Assembly: GCA_030624945.1 (NCBI GenBank)
Contig: JAUXJB010000114.1
Span: 1-5,593 of the forward strand
Source of the DNA: Deltaproteobacteria bacterium
Lineage (GTDB): Bacteria; Myxococcota_A; UBA9160; SZUA-336
Direction: 5' to 3'
Length of the DNA: 5,593 nucleotides
Below the pieces are notes generated by a model, which worked only from the letters and a program-made list of their open reading frames with translations, did not search any database and was not told the origin of the DNA. This document shows, one piece after another, positions 5,391-5,593 of this stretch (the stretch's first letter is position 1; each line of letters opens with the position of its first letter). The translations under genes and the position numbers were made by a program.

Positions 5391-5593
5391 CTAACTCCCC
5401 GCGATGCGATGGGAAGCGGGGGAGGTCGTCATCGCGGGCACTCGCGGCGCGTGTCCGCGCAACAGGCCGAGAACCGCGCAGCTGATGGCGAAGCTTCCGA
5501 TGAGCAAGAGCAGGGTCGATCCGTAGCCGCCGCTCGTGTCCCGCAGGAGCCCGATGACCGGCGGCGCCAACGTCCCAAATGGCAGCAACACCA
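5391..5593 (-). CDS. major facilitator superfamily transporter, C-terminal end only
   Basis: The last 66 residues of a membrane protein are present; the 5' part lies beyond the right edge. The GTG near the edge is internal, not a start. The fragment reads as the end of an MFS porter: the end of helix 11 (LLPFGTLAPPVIGLL), a short loop RDTSGGYGS like the D-x-(T/S)-G-x-Y loop common before helix 12 in MFS proteins, helix 12 (TLLLLIGSFAISCAVLGLL), and a cytosolic basic tail (RGHAPRVPAMTTS...). The stop TAG is at 5391-5393, 11 bp before the nitroreductase start, so the two are probably co-transcribed. The loop sequence resembles the monocarboxylate/oxalate-type (OFA-like) branch, but too little is present to name a substrate. 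Another polytopic family is possible. Confidence 0.7.
   Translation of the reverse strand, partial: VLLPFGTLAPPVIGLLRDTSGGYGSTLLLLIGSFAISCAVLGLLRGHAPRVPAMTTSPASHRIAGS

Overview
This is a high-GC, densely coding stretch of a bacterial chromosome. It holds seven protein genes, two of them cut by the window edges, and no RNA genes, mobile elements or CRISPR array. The strong G/C third-position bias opens many long shadow frames. Gene content fits a GC-rich free-living proteobacterium-like or myxobacterium-like aerobe: a lipoprotein of the PQQ sugar dehydrogenase family, a COQ8/ADCK3-like UbiB kinase, an FMN nitroreductase and an MFS porter. The taxon is an inference with low confidence.

Left part (1-2453, all minus strand). 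Reading in the transcription direction, a SAM-dependent methyltransferase (2453-1413) is followed after 34 bp by a small four-helix membrane protein (1378-968). After a 140-bp gap comes an exported lipoprotein of the PQQ glucose/sorbosone dehydrogenase family (827 to beyond base 1). The last gene has no closed ORF in the window because its 3' end lies outside, but its frame is unambiguous for 275 codons.

Centre (2454-3858). A 70-bp divergent intergenic region separates the methyltransferase from the only plus-strand gene, an ABC1/AarF/UbiB kinase-like protein with COQ8/ADCK3-type motifs (2524-3858). This region holds an exact 9-bp direct repeat and a sigma70-like promoter pointing to the methyltransferase. 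That promoter would give an almost leaderless mRNA.

Right part (3866-5593, minus strand). A compact cluster reads MFS transporter 3' end, FMN nitroreductase-family oxidoreductase, and alpha/beta-hydrolase-fold protein, with gaps of 11 and 65 bp. It probably forms one operon for uptake or export and redox/hydrolytic conversion of a small molecule, though no substrate can be named. The cluster meets the kinase tail to tail, with 7 bp between stop codons.

No clearly new multi-gene system is visible. The points most worth attention are the Cys nucleophile and missing C-terminal His in the hydrolase-fold protein, the Asp-to-Thr change at a key position of the PQQ-type dehydrogenase, the repeat/promoter arrangement in the divergent region, and the uncharacterised N-terminal half of the methyltransferase.
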